Notes under the pieces: generated by a model | The model's input: the letters and a program-made list of their open reading frames with translations, nothing else | Told to the model about the DNA's origin: nothing | Database searches by the model: none | Translations under genes and position numbers: made by a program | NCBI GenBank assembly: GCA_019802505.1 | Contig: JAFMOC010000003.1 | Coordinates: 7,788,501-7,852,500, forward strand | Length of the DNA: 64,000 nucleotides | DNA from: Corydoras sp. C115 | Lineage: Eukaryota > Chordata > Actinopteri > Siluriformes > Callichthyidae | Reading direction: 5' to 3' | Shown here: one piece after another, positions 22,749 through 35,310 of the stretch | Position numbering within the stretch: position 1 is the first letter of the stretch | Layout: each line of letters starts with the position of its first letter

Positions 22749-23756
22749 AGTTTTTCTTTTAATGATAATACTTTTGTTGTTATTTTAGGAATGCCATGAC
22801 GTTATTTTGTATATTCATTTCAGTGTTGTATTTAATGACACTAGGCCTGGAAGAAAGGTGGTGAGAGGAATAAACCTAAAGGTTTACTGAGCAATGACAT
22901 CCTAAATACACTAAATCCCTCCATACAACTCCACTGTGAATAATTAGATATTGAGAAAAGATTTTGTATCATCCTACATTTAATAACAGCATGTTGGTTT
23001 CAGATAAATATTCCATTGTGGGGTAACCATACACTTACATCATTGGGAACTATACTGTGAGAACCACACTGTGTAAATATGTACATTAACAGGTAATGTT
23101 TATATTATTTATTACATGTATGTTTGTATGTATATTTACAGTATGTTTTAATGGGTTAGGCAAATGGTACTTATGGTTATGGTTAAAAGTTCCCACAAAA
23201 TATGTTATCCATAATGTGAATAAAAACACAATTCGGTGTTCTTGCTTAAACAAATATAGCAATGTAAAAGAAAAAGACAATATCCCTAATCACAGCATCT
23301 TTCTCCCTCCATTGTGAAACTGTAGTCTTGAAAAGATCTTTGTCATACTGATGTATAAACTGATTGCTAAGTGTCCAGACACCTGACTTCTGAAAATCAG
23401 ACACGAATGTTAACTCTGCACACTTCTTCACCACTTTGGAAAGCACAGCTGTACACCTGCGCCTTCTTGCAATTATCCAGCAATTAGTAGGAAATAGTGG
23501 CCTGTGGTCTGAAAGTGACAGTGATCAAGTAGCAGAGAATTACCAACATGAAATAAAATTACCTAATTTGCAGCTAAATTACATTCCAGCTAACTGCATC
23601 CAAAGTTGGTTCCAAATAGATGAAAGTTTTTAGTCACACAGTATGACAAAACAGAAGCTGCTGTACCTGATGATATGCTGTCAGCACACCTATCAACTTT
23701 AGTTTTCATTTAAATACATTTTGGAGTTTTTCCTGAAAAACTGTATTTGCTTAATT
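22749..23756. other. No confirmed gene
   Basis: Two short open frames face each other here (23246-23446 minus, 23436-23633 plus). Neither shows a family I recognise or clear exon borders. Confidence 0.35.
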
Positions 23757-24052
23757 CAGTGGTGGTGCAGTGGCACCTGGGGACGGGGAGGAGAGGCGGA
23801 GCCGATGCACTAATCAGGGAGATTGATTAGCACACCTAATCTGGCTTCGTCTGATGGCATGTGCACCTTTATAAGCTGTGACATCATATGCCGCGGGGAG
23901 AGAGATTTCATGGACCCGACGAGAGCAGGAATTTTGGCTAGCGACACCATGCCAACGCATTTGTAGTTTACGCGTGATGCTAAACGCAGTGTGTAATAAA
24001 GCCCGTTTCTCATTTGTGTCCCTCCGTTACATTTTTTTGCTGAAACCCTGGA
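23757..24052 (+). repeat. Solo LTR of the 3205-3700 family with primer-site remnant
   Basis: A fuller LTR copy: AATCAGGGAGATTGATTAGC, TTTATAAGCTGTGACATCAT, TTTCATGGACCCGACGAGAG, GTGTAATAAAGCCCG as poly(A) signal, and end GTTACA. After it TTTGCTGAAACCCTGG resembles a decayed primer-binding site. Confidence 0.6.
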
Positions 24053-24599
24053 TAAATGAGGACTCGAGACAGGAACTTTCTCCCAACAGGAACGGGTTTT
24101 ATTACACGTCAGGGCCTTCATATCTGAATCACAGACCGATGTTAATTATATTTTGTACATGAATAATTATTAAATAATTTCAAATGGTCTGTCTGCTTCC
24201 TTTCATAGCATTTCCTTTGGTTGTTTAACTGAATAATAGTGATGGAGAACGTGTGTTACTTTATAATATTGTTTAATTAGCTTAAGCAGTTTTTAAATGT
24301 GCTTTATAAATACATACAACTTGTACACAATGGTGGTAAATAATGATCAAGCTTCACGTTTTAATTTTCTGACAAAATATGAGTGAAGACACTACACTAT
24401 GGGAGTAAGGTAGGATGAATTACATTTAGACAGGGATGAGGTAACATATTACAGCTACACAAATTTGTGTAATTTAGTATTTTTTTCACAATATGTTATA
24501 TATTGTGTCAGTGTATTTGAGATTTGTGTTTAATTGCTCTTTGGGCTACTTGGATGCCTTAAACTTATACTGTAAATAAAACCAGACATTTATTGACCT

Positions 24600-24686
24600 G
24601 CTTAATAATACTACAGTGTTGATTCATCAATAAATCGAAAAAATTATCAACTGATTAATCGATTATCAAAATAAGTTACAGCCCTA
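24600..24686. repeat. hAT-like terminal fragment
   Basis: AATCGATTATCAAAAT followed by CAGCCCTA is the type of end seen in hAT elements whose other end begins TAGGGCTG. I do not find the other end nearby. Confidence 0.4.
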
Positions 24687-24689
24687 TTG

Positions 24690-25664
24690 GTGATACCATA
24701 GACTTCTAGCAGGCTAACGTTATGTCAGCATATTCACTCCCTCTGATTGGAGAGTACTATTGATAAGCGGATATTTTCAGCCAATTCAAACCTATTATGG
24801 AAATACAACTTGACTTTCAGCATTAGCTTCGATGGCAATAGAAAAAGACTTCTTAATGAAACTAACTGAACTATTTTTAAGGAAAACGTAGGATGGATTT
24901 TGTGTAAAAATAAGTATAAGTTTAATCAGGATTTTTGGTGTTTTTTTAATAATATTGCATTTTTATAAGGTTAACATTGGTGATTTATTTATGTGTGGCT
25001 AAACAAGTGTAATGGGTCAGGTACGAAAGAGGACCAGAGACAGAATTCCACAGGCTCAGACTCTATTTACACATTATTTTAATTTCACTAAAACACGTGT
25101 TTGGTATCTGCCAGTCACTTGTGTTCCAGCAGCTTGTGGTCGAACTTTGCAGCTTATAAAGGGTGCACATGTTTATCAGTCAGAGCTGTGTCAGGTGTGT
25201 TAACTATCAGTAAACAATGTTAATTTCTCTCTGGTGAAGAGGCTTTTATTCAAAGCAACTTAGTCTCCCAACTATATGGTTGGAGTCAGAACACAGGGTT
25301 GATGTTAAGGTGTAGATCTCAAGCTTGGCAGTGTTGGGTTGGTGATCTGGGAAAGTCTTTGCTGGCATTTCACCTCTTCACCCAGCTTATCATTAGTAGA
25401 AGGTGTGGCATTGAAAGGTTGCTGTTCCAGGGAGCCCTCTCAACTACAGTCTGCAATATCTGCCCCATTTACTTATGTTGCTCAAGTTATGATGGAGTCT
25501 CATGCTGCACTATGTCAATAAAACTCTGAGTATTACTTAAATACAGTGCTTTATTAGCTCAAACTGATTTTCTTGTTTGTTTCTTTTGAGATGTTGCTAA
25601 TTTCCTGGCGGTGTCGTCAGTTCTTCATCCATGGCTCTGCAGAATAACTGCGGCTATGACAATT
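24690..25664. other. No gene recognised
   Basis: A stretch at 25010-25080 (AGGACCAGAGACAGAATT, CTCAGACTCTATTTACAC) resembles 24040-24120 and 58090-58150 and may be the edge of an LTR-like repeat. A SINE B scrap lies at about 25240-25265. Confidence 0.35.
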
Positions 25665-26023
25665 ATTGAATGGAACCTGGATTTATAATGGACTGGCATT
25701 CCTGCAATATGGACTTATATAGTTTTCCAATTGTTAGAGTCTTTCCAATAGTTAAATATGGACACCTGATCACCACAAAATCTGTACATGGCTGTCCTAT
25801 GCTGTTGATGATGCCCGCCACTCAAGGAGGAGGAGTCCCCCATTGAGCCTTGGTCCTCATAAGATTTCTTCTTTAAAATAACAACATAACATGGAGTTTT
25901 TTTCTTGCCACCTTTGCTTCGGCTTGCTGTTTTGGGGTTTAAAAGCTTGTATATGCAAAGCCTCTTTGTGACAATGTAAAAAAAAAAAAAAGATATATAA
26001 ATACATTTTTTGAACTTGAAACA
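25665..26023 (+). repeat. Repeat C, near full length
   Basis: It shares CACTCAAGGAGGAGGAGTCC, CCTTGGTCCTC, AAAATAACAACATAACAT, CGGCTTGCT and a tail ending TTGAACTTGAA with the copies at 35485 and 60096. Confidence 0.7.
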
Positions 26024-26143
26024 GTACCGCTGGAGCAATTAGAGTTAAGGGGCTTGCTCAAGGACCCACATTGTTAACTTCAGTTGTCCTGGGATTTAAA
26101 CACTCAACCTTCATATTGACAGCAGAAAACCTTAACCACTGAG
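26024..26143 (-). repeat. SINE B, head part
   Basis: It reads GCTTGCTCAAGGACCCACAT, TGGGATTTAAACACTCAACC (B box) and ACCACTGAG (A box) in reverse; it abuts repeat C. Confidence 0.7.
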
Positions 26144-26366
26144 AACACACAAAAGGCAATACAAAATGTAAGAAAAGACACCCTATAATATTAACAATAA
26201 AATCATGTTTGTGGCCTGGCAGATTCTGTCTCTAATCCTCATTATGTCCAGGCATGTTACACTGCTGCCAAAACTAGGGACAATGATGACATCACATGGT
26301 TTAACAAAGACATAATATGCCCAATTTCCTAAAGGGGATGGAAGGCTTTGGTCCCATTCCGATGTG

Positions 26367-26573
26367 TTAGGGCTTGGCTGGGTCAAGTGAAATGTAACCC
26401 AGCAGCTGTGCCAAAAACACAGATGCCAAGGTGACAATGTACACTACAACTGAGAACCTGCAGAGGGAAGTGTTGACAAAGAGCCCTCCGACAGACAGTT
26501 TCAGAGTCATGTACATGAAGTCAGGCAAAGAAACGAGAAGAAACTGCAACCCCCATTTCGCTTTCTCGATCTT
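26367..26573 (-). other. Possible C-terminal exon, unidentified membrane protein
   Basis: A 68-codon open frame follows a TAA and an AAG on the minus strand. It starts IEKAKWGLQFLL and holds two hydrophobic stretches, the second FSVVVYIVTLASVFLAQLL, ending DPAKP and a stop. If the AG at 26571-26572 were an acceptor, the frame would be phase 0 and fit the exon at 30712-30768, but the pyrimidine tract before it is poor. The opposite strand is also open over this stretch (26431-26805), which lowers its weight. It could also be a repeat that I do not recognise. Confidence 0.3.
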
Positions 26574-27883
26574 TTACACCTCCCATACCATTTTCTCTGT
26601 TCGCTTGTGGCAACAGAAACAGAAGCTTATGATCATGTTACACCAAAGCATTCATGTTCATGTGTCTGACAACTTCAATCCCCCATCCTCATTGTGTACG
26701 ATCATGTGGCATTTTGCTGTTGTAGCCCAGAACATTGGAGCCATTGTGCAGCTTGACACATACACCATGTATGTATCATGTTCAGCATGTTCTCCAGTAA
26801 GATAGTATAGACAGCGGCTCATCCTCTTGGTGCTTCGTGGGTCAAGAAAACAGAAGGCTGAAGCTTAGCTGGGGCAATCAAATGGTTTCCAATTTTTTTT
26901 TAATTTTTGTTACAACATGTATTTGTTAAATATTTCTGTATTGTAAAACAGAAGATGAGTGGCAGAGTGGCAGTGAGGGTCGCAACCCTCCACAATGCTG
27001 AAGCACCTGCAGCTCTTGTTTGCCCATCCAACAAGAACCAGGAGGAGAAACAAAGGAAAAGATTCCAGAGCAGGTCCTGTTGCTATTGAGATGAATCACG
27101 CAGGTGTTAATTTGCTGGAGAGTCGAGGAACTGTGTACTTGAAGGCAGGTTGGAGTTTAGACTGCAGACTGAAAGTCAGCAACTGAATGAGAACAGCTGC
27201 ATGGGATCATTTATCCATTCAAGGTTAACTTTGCTCCAAATCACCAACTTAATGACCAGTACTGTCATTTCACCACTTTAATCAGAACCAAGTAAAAACC
27301 ATGGTACTCAAATGCTGAATGTCTAGAGAGTCCTTGACTGAGTACTCTGCAATTTCTGCTTCTTCTGCTGTTCTAGCCAGCAGTATTCATTCTGCACTTT
27401 TAAATTCTGTCAGCTACTTAATTGCAATGTCTATTTTTTTGGTTTTCTATTGAGATAACGCAAGTTTCTCATTCCCAACTTTGCTAGGATGCTACAGTAA
27501 TGGCCTCAGTGCACTAACGTCATTACTAATCAAAGGGATCATTAATTAAAATTTTTTTTAAAAAGATGCTGAGATGCAAGAGAAAAAGTGAGAGAAACAA
27601 AAAGGGAGTGATAGAGAATGAGAGAGAGTGAGAACAAGTACCACTTAACACAGGTTATGTTGTTTGCTACTTTTCCAATTTGCCCTGTAGTATTTCAAAT
27701 CACCTCTAAATATAAAGGGCATTCATACTGTTGCCATGGAGACCACTTACTGTCTAAACCCTTCGATGGAAATTTTTGAAAATGTCAACAACAATGTCAT
27801 GTAGATGTATGACAAGATAAATTATGGACTTTTTTTAGGTGGGATGTTTCTTAAGCCTAAAATGGCATCTCTAACATATTTCT
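26574..27883. other. No gene recognised
   Basis: Unique-looking sequence. Short plus frames at 26907-27186 have no known family. Confidence 0.35.
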
Positions 27884-27895
27884 ATATAATATATA

Positions 27896-27984
<89 letters not shown>
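27884..27984. repeat. (TA)n microsatellite
   Basis: About 50 TA units with one or two interruptions near 27890-27902. Confidence 0.95.
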
Positions 27985-27987
<3 letters not shown>

Positions 27988-27997
27988 GTTACATATG

Positions 27998-28318
27998 GGG
28001 CGGCTTAGTGGTTAGCACATTCACCTCTCAGTGTTGGGGATCCAGGTTCAAATCCCAATCTGGGTGGAGTTTTCATGTTCTCCCTGTTCCATGTGGGTTT
28101 CCCACAGTTAAAAAAAAACATGGATTCAAGGTAAATTGTATGCCCTAATTTGCCCCATATTGTTTGTTTGTGTGTGTCTGTGTGAGTGAGTGTGCCCAGC
28201 AATAAATTGGCACACTGTCCTGGGTGTATCTGCCCAGCGACTGAACCGGTCTTCCCTAGATGGGCATGGGAAACCTCCCAATGACCCTAGTAAAGGATTA
28301 AAAAGAAGATAATGAATG
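27998..28318 (+). repeat. SINE A with 14-bp target duplication
   Basis: AATAGTTACATATG flanks it at 27984-27997 and 28319-28332. The head is slightly shortened (GGGCGGCTTAGTGG). It inserted at the edge of the TA microsatellite. Confidence 0.95.
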
Positions 28319-28489
28319 AATAGTTACATATGTAACAATGTTCTATAAAACTAAATTGCAAGCAGTACAATGACCAGAAACTGGATTTTCCTTTATATGG
28401 TTGCAATTTGTAGGTTTAATTTACCATTTATAATATATTGGGAACCTATCAGAGAAGCTAGAAGAAATTCTAACAAAATTATGGAGAAC

Positions 28490-28740
28490 ATGCAAACTCT
28501 GGGGCAGTAATAGACATGTGATTAATAAACCAGCCTTGCGATCTGAGGTCCCCAGTTTGATTCCCGGGCCCACTAAGTACTAAGTGCACGACTGAAGTGC
28601 ACTTGGGCAAGCCTCTCAACCCAAATTGCTCCCCGATTGCCCACCGCTCCGGGCCCATGTGCACACTTCACTCAGTGTGCACATGTGTGTGTTTCTCTGC
28701 GTGGATGAGTTAAAACCCAGAACCTGCTTTCTGTGAGTGC
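28490..28740 (+). repeat. Third tRNA-like SINE family, single copy
   Basis: The B-box-like CAGTTTGATTCCC is followed by GACTGAAGTGCACTTGGGCA, CCCAAATTGCTCCCCG, a GTG-rich zone and GGATGAGTTAAA. This layout is typical of a widespread teleost SINE. I see only one copy here. Confidence 0.6.
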
Positions 28741-28796
28741 TGCCTAGTAAGCCAATGAGTTTTACTTTAATTTTTTACTATAATTATAGTATATAG

Positions 28797-29085
28797 AATC
28801 CCCATCTGGGTGAAGTTCCCATGTTCTCCCCGTGTCCGCGTGGGTTTCCTCCGGGTTCTCCGGTTTCCTCCCACAGTCCAAAAACATGGATCAAGTCAAT
28901 TGAATTCTCCAAATTGCCCAATATAGAGTGTGCCCGTTTGAGTGAGTGTGTGCCCAGCGATGGATTGGCGCCCTGTCCTGGGTGTATCTGCCCAGCGCCC
29001 GAAACGTTCTCCCCTGGATGGGCATGGGGAACCCCCCCGCGACCCTAATATAGGATAAAGCGGAAGATAATGAATTAATAAATGA
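28797..29085 (+). repeat. SINE A, 5'-truncated
   Basis: It begins just after the B box (AATCCCCATCTGGGTG) and runs to the tail GATAATGAATTAATAAATGA. Confidence 0.9.
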
Positions 29086-29267
29086 ATAATACATTTGTTT
29101 ACTTTAACTGTAAAAAACTTTCACTGTTACAATTTAGAAAAACAACACTTCAATTTATCCCTCAACAAAATAATCAACGAAATGTTAACAAGTTTTTTTT
29201 TTTCCACCAATATGAAAAGTCATATTTTTGGAATATTTAAGCCAGAAGTGAATATTGTATATTCACT

Positions 29268-29271
29268 TATA

Positions 29272-29356
<85 letters not shown>
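29268..29356. repeat. (AT)n microsatellite
   Basis: About 44 AT units with small breaks. Confidence 0.95.
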
Positions 29357-29359
<3 letters not shown>

Positions 29360-29360
<1 letters not shown>

Positions 29361-30711
29361 TCAAATGAAATGCTACTAAGAATTGTAAAATGATGTCAAA
29401 TTATTATCAACAAAGGAAAATGTAAAGCAGGGCTGTCCATAAGTTTTCATTAGTGTCTGTGTATTAAAGAACTGTATGTATGTATGTACCAAACTTGTAA
29501 TCTATATAAACATGCAGGTACACTATAGAAGTACGCAGGTTTATTGCTATCTTCTACTTAATAAGCATTCAAAATTGCACACTCGACAGCATACAAATAA
29601 TCTTTTTATCATGATTTTTTTTTCTGTCATGAATGTTTAAATCATTTTTTGAATTTTTTAATATACAAGAATACCCTCAAATTTGATGTGCATTGCCTCC
29701 CCATTTTAAGCTATGAAAAAAAGATTTTGAGCACTAAGGATCTAACTTCAGACAACTGTTACAAGTAGTCTATAGTAACATTTGAAACAAGTTGAAAAAG
29801 TGTTTTACACTAAAAATAGGTACTGAGCCACCTCTTGGTCACCAAATTCACATATTATGTGTAATACCATGACCAAGTGTAGAGAAAAATAAATAAATCA
29901 GAAAACCAGCGATTCGGTCTATTGTATTTTTCCAACTTCCAATTTTTCCTAAGCTCATAAAGTACATATACATATACAAAGGTATAGTTGAATTAGTTTG
30001 TTCTAATTTTAACCTAATTGAACAACTTTAGGGTAAACTGGTATGATGACTGCAAGCCAGACTTCTCATATAACATCAGTTTCTGACCTCAAAAAAAAAA
30101 AAAAGTATATATATATAAGAAAAGCATTCTTAGAGGAAAGAGAGTTGTATGCTGAGAGACCAACTTAAATGCAATGTCATGAAATTATTAGTAGGTTTAT
30201 TCCAAGTGTTTTATATAAATATAATATTGCCCCCTGCTGTTGGTGAAAACACACTGCAGTTACTATATAAAATAATCACCCAAGTAAAATACACTGAAGA
30301 ATAGAAGATGCTTTTCACCTGACAACCACACAGAACACTCTATAAAGCTGTATTTAATGAAATACTGACTAGAGGAGGAAAAACATGTTTACTGCAGGAA
30401 AAAAAATAACACTTGGCAAAAACTCAAAATGCCTGTTACAGTGGGATTTCTCCAAAACACAAACTCAGCATGCAAGTCATTTAAGACTAGGTGGAAGTTC
30501 ACATTTCAGAAAATAACAATGCGAAGCATTTTTTAAAGTACATTTAAAATGTTTTAATTCGTGCGTGTTAGAAGACAGCGTGTTAGAAGACAAATCTGAA
30601 GCAATTTATGTCAAATGTAATCAGACGGTCAATGCAGTGTGAATATTCATGCAAAATATTATATGCAGCTATGTGTCTGTCCAACATGACTCTAGCTCCC
30701 CATGCTCTTAC
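29360..30711. other. Intron-like AT-rich sequence
   Basis: No repeat or gene recognised. It is downstream (minus strand) of the exon at 30712-30768. Confidence 0.4.
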
Positions 30712-30768
30712 CAGGGTTGAGACAGCAGAGGTGTAGAGAGGCGTGTGACCTGCAGAAAGTAACACCGG
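30712..30768 (-). CDS. Exon 3 of unidentified gene
   Basis: A 57-base exon on the minus strand. Before it is a strong pyrimidine tract and acceptor (CTATTGTTTTGTTTTGCAG), after it the donor GTAAGA. In phase 0 it reads PVLLSAGHTPLYTSAVSTL without a stop. The upstream exon (36839-37000) also ends in phase 0, so the two join in frame. Exon length divisible by three means it could be skipped without a frameshift. I do not recognise the family. Confidence 0.65.
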
Positions 30769-31137
30769 CTGCAAAACAAAACAATAGAGGAGGGAGGTAA
30801 CTAAAATGGGAGGAGCATAGCTGAAGCATTTAGACAGCAGAGGGTAGGAGGTAAAAAGAAAAAAACAGCAAGGAGAGCAATAGACATCAGCAATATGCAA
30901 CATAGCTTATTATTAGAGTTGGGTTTACAGTGGTGCATTGTAACTCCTTAAGACTATTCAATCAATATCAGCTAATTAGACTGTATTACATATAGCATAT
31001 TATATACTATTTTTTAAGGTCACATACATGTGTGTGTGTACACTATTACTGCACTAAGTTTATTATTTTACATATAATCTTTATCTTACATTTTTGTATA
31101 TTTAGTCTTTATATTTACTATAGAAGTAAATATAAAG
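30769..31137. other. Intron sequence
   Basis: No feature seen between the exon acceptor and the pogo-like element. Confidence 0.4.
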
Positions 31138-31139
31138 TA

Positions 31140-31976
31140 CCGTATTTTCCGGACTATAAGGCGCACCTAAAAGCCTAAAATTTTCCCAGAAATCGGACGT
31201 GCGCCTTATAATTCGGTGCCTTATATGTGTACTGAGTTCCAAAATCTATAAAAGTATTGTTGTGCGACCGGGTGGTTTTTTTCCCACACATCACCGTCCT
31301 GCTGAAAAAGCCGAGTGAAGAAAATTAATTCGGAGCTCACTGTCATTCCGGGAGGATTAACTAAAGAACTCCAACCGCTGGACATTGGCGTAAACAGGGC
31401 GTTTAAAATTAAAGTTGCGGGCGGCGTGGGAGCGATGGATGATAGACGGCAAACACACGTTTACTAAAACTTGGGAGGCAGCGGCGGGCGAGTTACGCCA
31501 CCGTCTGTGAATGGGTTGTCGATGCCTGTGCTAAGCTTTCTGCTGTAACTGTTGTCCGAGCTTTCGCGAAAGCCGGCATCATAGCTGAACAGCCGTCTGG
31601 TGACGAGACTGACTCAGACATCGATGAGGGGGTGCTCGATAGTGCAGCTTTTTAATTCAGACACAGAAGATGAGGACTTTGATGGATTTGTTGGAGAAGA
31701 GTGATTAAAATAATGTGTGTTTTGTCAAGTAGTAGAATAAACTTCAATTATAAATCACTATTTTGCATCCTTTACTTTTCTTGTAGATCATATGTTTTAG
31801 CAAGTGCCTTATAATATGGTGCCGTACAGAATAAGTACCTTAGAGAAATAGAGTCACTAATTGAGACTGCGCCTTACAGTACGGTGCGCCTTATACGTGG
31901 GTCAAATACAGAAATAGACCCCGTAATTCAGACTGCGCCTTATAATACGGTGCGTCTTATGGTCCGGAAAATACGG
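31140..31976 (+). mobile_element. pogo/Tigger-like DNA transposon, deletion derivative
   Basis: 837 bp between two TA dinucleotides (31138-31139, 31977-31978). The ends are inverted: CCGTATTTTCCGGACTATAA at the left against CCGTATTTTCCGGACCATAA read inward from the right. Further 'GCGCCTTATAATACGGTGCG'-type motifs repeat near the right end. The inside keeps the end of a DDE_1 (pogo/jerky) transposase: LTKELQPLDIGVNRAFK at about 31350-31415 and, in another frame, 'VTVVRAFAKAGI' with an acidic tail (31540-31700). The catalytic core and DNA-binding part are missing. Confidence 0.85.
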
Positions 31977-32878
31977 TAATCTGAATCTCAATTTACAAAC
32001 AAAATTCAGGATGACTCTTCCTTAATAAAGACCTATCCTGTTACTGTTCACAAATTGATCACCAGAACACCAAACAATAACATTGTTTAAAGAGAAAGTC
32101 ACTGCATTTCAACACAAACATTGCTTACTAAATTATACATGGACAAGACAGGAGGCTACTGGATGCTTTGTAACCAGGCTATAACAATACAGAAACTTCA
32201 ATTTAAATAAAAAAAATCACTGCATTCTAAAATGACAACTTTTTCCTCTCTGTAAAACATGGTCGTAGTATTATGTTTATCATATTTGCTGCATTCAGAA
32301 TATCTTGATCATTGATGTCACGTTCTTAACTAAAAATAGACCAATTTCCAAACTGTTAAAACTAAACCAAGCAGTTATATAATTTTTTTTTTTAAATCCA
32401 CCACCATCTCAATGTTGAAGGTTGTTTGGTATAAAACAATGGTCTGAATTTTAAACCAATAAACAATTTAGATTAACAGATACTGGAAAAGGTTTCAATT
32501 AATATTCCTGCACATGGAGGTTAAACCAGAAACTGAAAGGGAATCACATACTTTTTTCCCTTAAAGATATGTAATGGATTTTTTTTTTATTAATAAAAAT
32601 GTTATTTGGTCGATATAATTATTGATTAACTATATATAATATTTATGGACTATAAAGTGGATTATGGTTCAGTAAAACATTCTAAAGGCTTTAAAAACAT
32701 TAAGCACAAATGTATTTTAAAGAAAGCAGGATCAGTATATAATGTAGCATGCTGAGTTAAGGGGTAAGGTAGGGGCAAGGAGGTCAAATAAGGTTAAATT
32801 AAGCGGATAGCATTCAGGGATTGGTTAGTTTTGGTAGTTTTCACAAACACACCAGCCCAACAGAATGAATCAGATCCA

Positions 32879-32908
32879 AATAAATAAATAAATAAATAAA
32901 TAAATACA

Positions 32909-32945
<37 letters not shown>
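32879..32945. repeat. (AAAT)n then (AT)n microsatellites
   Basis: About seven AAAT units, a short link, then about 16 AT units. Confidence 0.9.
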
Positions 32946-32948
<3 letters not shown>

Positions 32949-33877
32949 AACCACTAAAAAATTCAAAAATCACCAGACAACACTGTTGTCGATATTTGCA
33001 TTGTCATGGCTTTTAAAGAAACATTTTTAAATGTGTATTGTTTTATTTAATTTATTTGAAATATCCACAGTAATTAATTAATTAAGTAATCTACAAGTAA
33101 TCTACAAATGTTTTTACTATTTTTAAACTCCTTGCAAACAAGCTGAGAAACAAAGAGAAGTAATATGTGTACAATTATACTATGTTTTGGTTTTAAGTAC
33201 GTTATATTGATCTAAAATTTATTTTAAAATGAATTAAAACATAAAACAATGTTTAAACATTGCTTAAATCAAACACACACCTGTCCAAACCTGTCACACA
33301 ATCCTTGGTCATGAAGACAAACATAAAAAAAGAATAAAAAACTGCCGGAACTGGCTTTAACACACAAACTAACACACACGACACACACACAAGCACACTC
33401 TGCATGGGTACTGGCTAATAAACACATGTTCCCACAGTGCGCTGGTGTGTGTGATAAATTTTTTTTGACTGAGTGTGTGTGTGAATTGGGGGGTGGTTGT
33501 GTGGTGATAGTATGTGATATTCATGAAGACAGATGGCATCACAGAGAGACAGAGTGTGACCTTGACATCTATGCCATGTACAATCGAGTTTCTCTCTCTT
33601 TGTATTTGTGTGTATGTGTATAAGCAAGCACATAACCATATAATGTACATATCCAAGTAATCCATTCATCTATTTATTTGTAATTCTGGCTGCCTCATCT
33701 GTGATAGTAGTCAGTAGTCAGTAGAGCATTACCTGTTAAAGACAGAGTGTCAACAATAATATTTTTCACTGTATATTTGAAAGGTTAGATTTCATTATCC
33801 TAAAATCATTTCAGAAACATCCAGGTTATGAGAAGATATTAACATATATATGAGATGATATTTTTCTATTTATGAAA

Positions 33878-33887
<10 letters not shown>

Positions 33888-33927
<40 letters not shown>
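33888..33927. repeat. (AT)n(AC)n microsatellite
   Basis: A few AT units, then about 17 CA units. Confidence 0.9.
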
Positions 33928-33930
<3 letters not shown>

Positions 33931-34120
33931 TGAACAATGGTTACAACTTGCCCCCCCCCACTCTTAAAAAAAAATCAATAATATTTTCTGTTTATAGCAC
34001 AGTACATAGAACAATATAAACCACTTGCATTTGGGGTATGTCCATGTAGAATAAGCTAAACAAATAAGAAAAATGTCGCTTTTTTTTTTTTTTTAGAAAA
34101 AGAGAGGGATTGGCAATCAT

Positions 34121-34147
34121 ACACACACACACACACACACACACACA
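34121..34147. repeat. (AC)n microsatellite
   Basis: About 13 AC units. Confidence 0.9.
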
Positions 34148-34373
34148 GTGTGATTCAAACACCTAGTGAAACTGCTGGCATAGGGCAAAGTAGATAGCTG
34201 TTATGATTTTATAGAGTGGCATGGTTTGTACAGTTTATAATATAGCCAGGATTGTCAGAGTGTGCGATAAAATAAAAATATAAAGAAGAGGAAATGAGGA
34301 TAACAAAAGATAAGAAATTATTATTTGGTTGTTCATTAAAAAAATTAAGTGTCTCACAGCATCAGTGGAAGGG

Positions 34374-35035
34374 CGGCATGGTGGCTTAGTGGTTAACATG
34401 TTCATCTCTTAGCGCTGGGGATTTCAGGTTTGAATCCCAATATGGATGGAGTTTCCATGTTCTCCGCGTGGCTTTACTCTGTGTTATCCAGTTTCCTCCC
34501 ACAGTCCAAAAACATAGATCCAAGGTAAATTCCATCCATTCATCCATTATCTTCTACTTTATCCTCTATTAGGGTCGCGGGGGGGGGGTTCCCCATGCCC
34601 ATCCAGGGGAGAACGTCTCGGGCGCTGGGCAGATACACCCAGGACAGGGCGCCAATCTATCGCTGGGCACACACTCACTCACACAGACATGCACACAAAC
34701 ACACTATATGGGGCAATTTGGAGAATTCAATTGACCTTGATTCACATTTTTAGACTGTGGGAGGAAACGGGAGAACCCGGAGGAAACCCACGCGGACACG
34801 GGAAGAACATGGAAACTCCACCCAGATTGAGAGGCGAACATGCTAACCACTCTAACCACCCCCAAGGTAAATTGAAGGTTCTAAATTGCCCCATATATAG
34901 TGTGTTTGTGTGAGTGACTATGCTCAACGTTCTGGATGTATCTGCCCAGTGCCCAAAATGTTCTCCCCTGGATGGGCAAGGGGAACCCCCCACGACACTA
35001 ATAGAGGATAAAGTGGAAGATAATGAAAAAAATGA
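34374..35035 (+). repeat. SINE A, split by a second SINE A
   Basis: The head half is 34374-34531; the tail half resumes at 34874 and ends near 35035 (GATAATG...AATGAATGAA). The pieces rejoin cleanly when the inner copy and one target duplication are removed. Confidence 0.9.
34532..34861 (-). repeat. SINE A inserted into another SINE A
   Basis: CCAAGGTAAATT flanks it at 34520-34531 and 34862-34873 (12 bp). It lacks the B-box region (about 25 bp deleted near 34830). Confidence 0.93.
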
Positions 35036-35195
35036 ATGAACAGCATCAATGGTTATTTCCTGATGGGTTCAGTTACAACTTGATTCTTCAAGCCAACTAT
35101 TTGATTATTTTCAATATTAAGGAACTCCCCACGATACGATTTGATTCAATACTCAATATTTTTCATATTAAATCTAGTTTTAAATAAATCAACAA

Positions 35196-35310
35196 AAACC
35201 CATGTGGACACTGGGGAAAATATGGAAACTCTAAGCAGATTGGGATTCGAACTAGGATCCCCAGCGCTGAGAGGCGAACGTGCTAACCAATATGCCACCA
35301 TGCTGCCCTT
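35196..35310 (-). repeat. SINE A head fragment
   Basis: It keeps AACCCATGTGGACACTGGGG, the B box and the head CCACCATGCTGCCC. Confidence 0.85.

Larger units (their letters stand above)
31979..34371. other. Intron sequence with microsatellites
   Basis: AT-rich, no gene. Holds (AAAT)n and (AT)n at 32879-32945, (AT)n(AC)n at 33888-33927 and (AC)n at 34121-34147. Confidence 0.45.
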
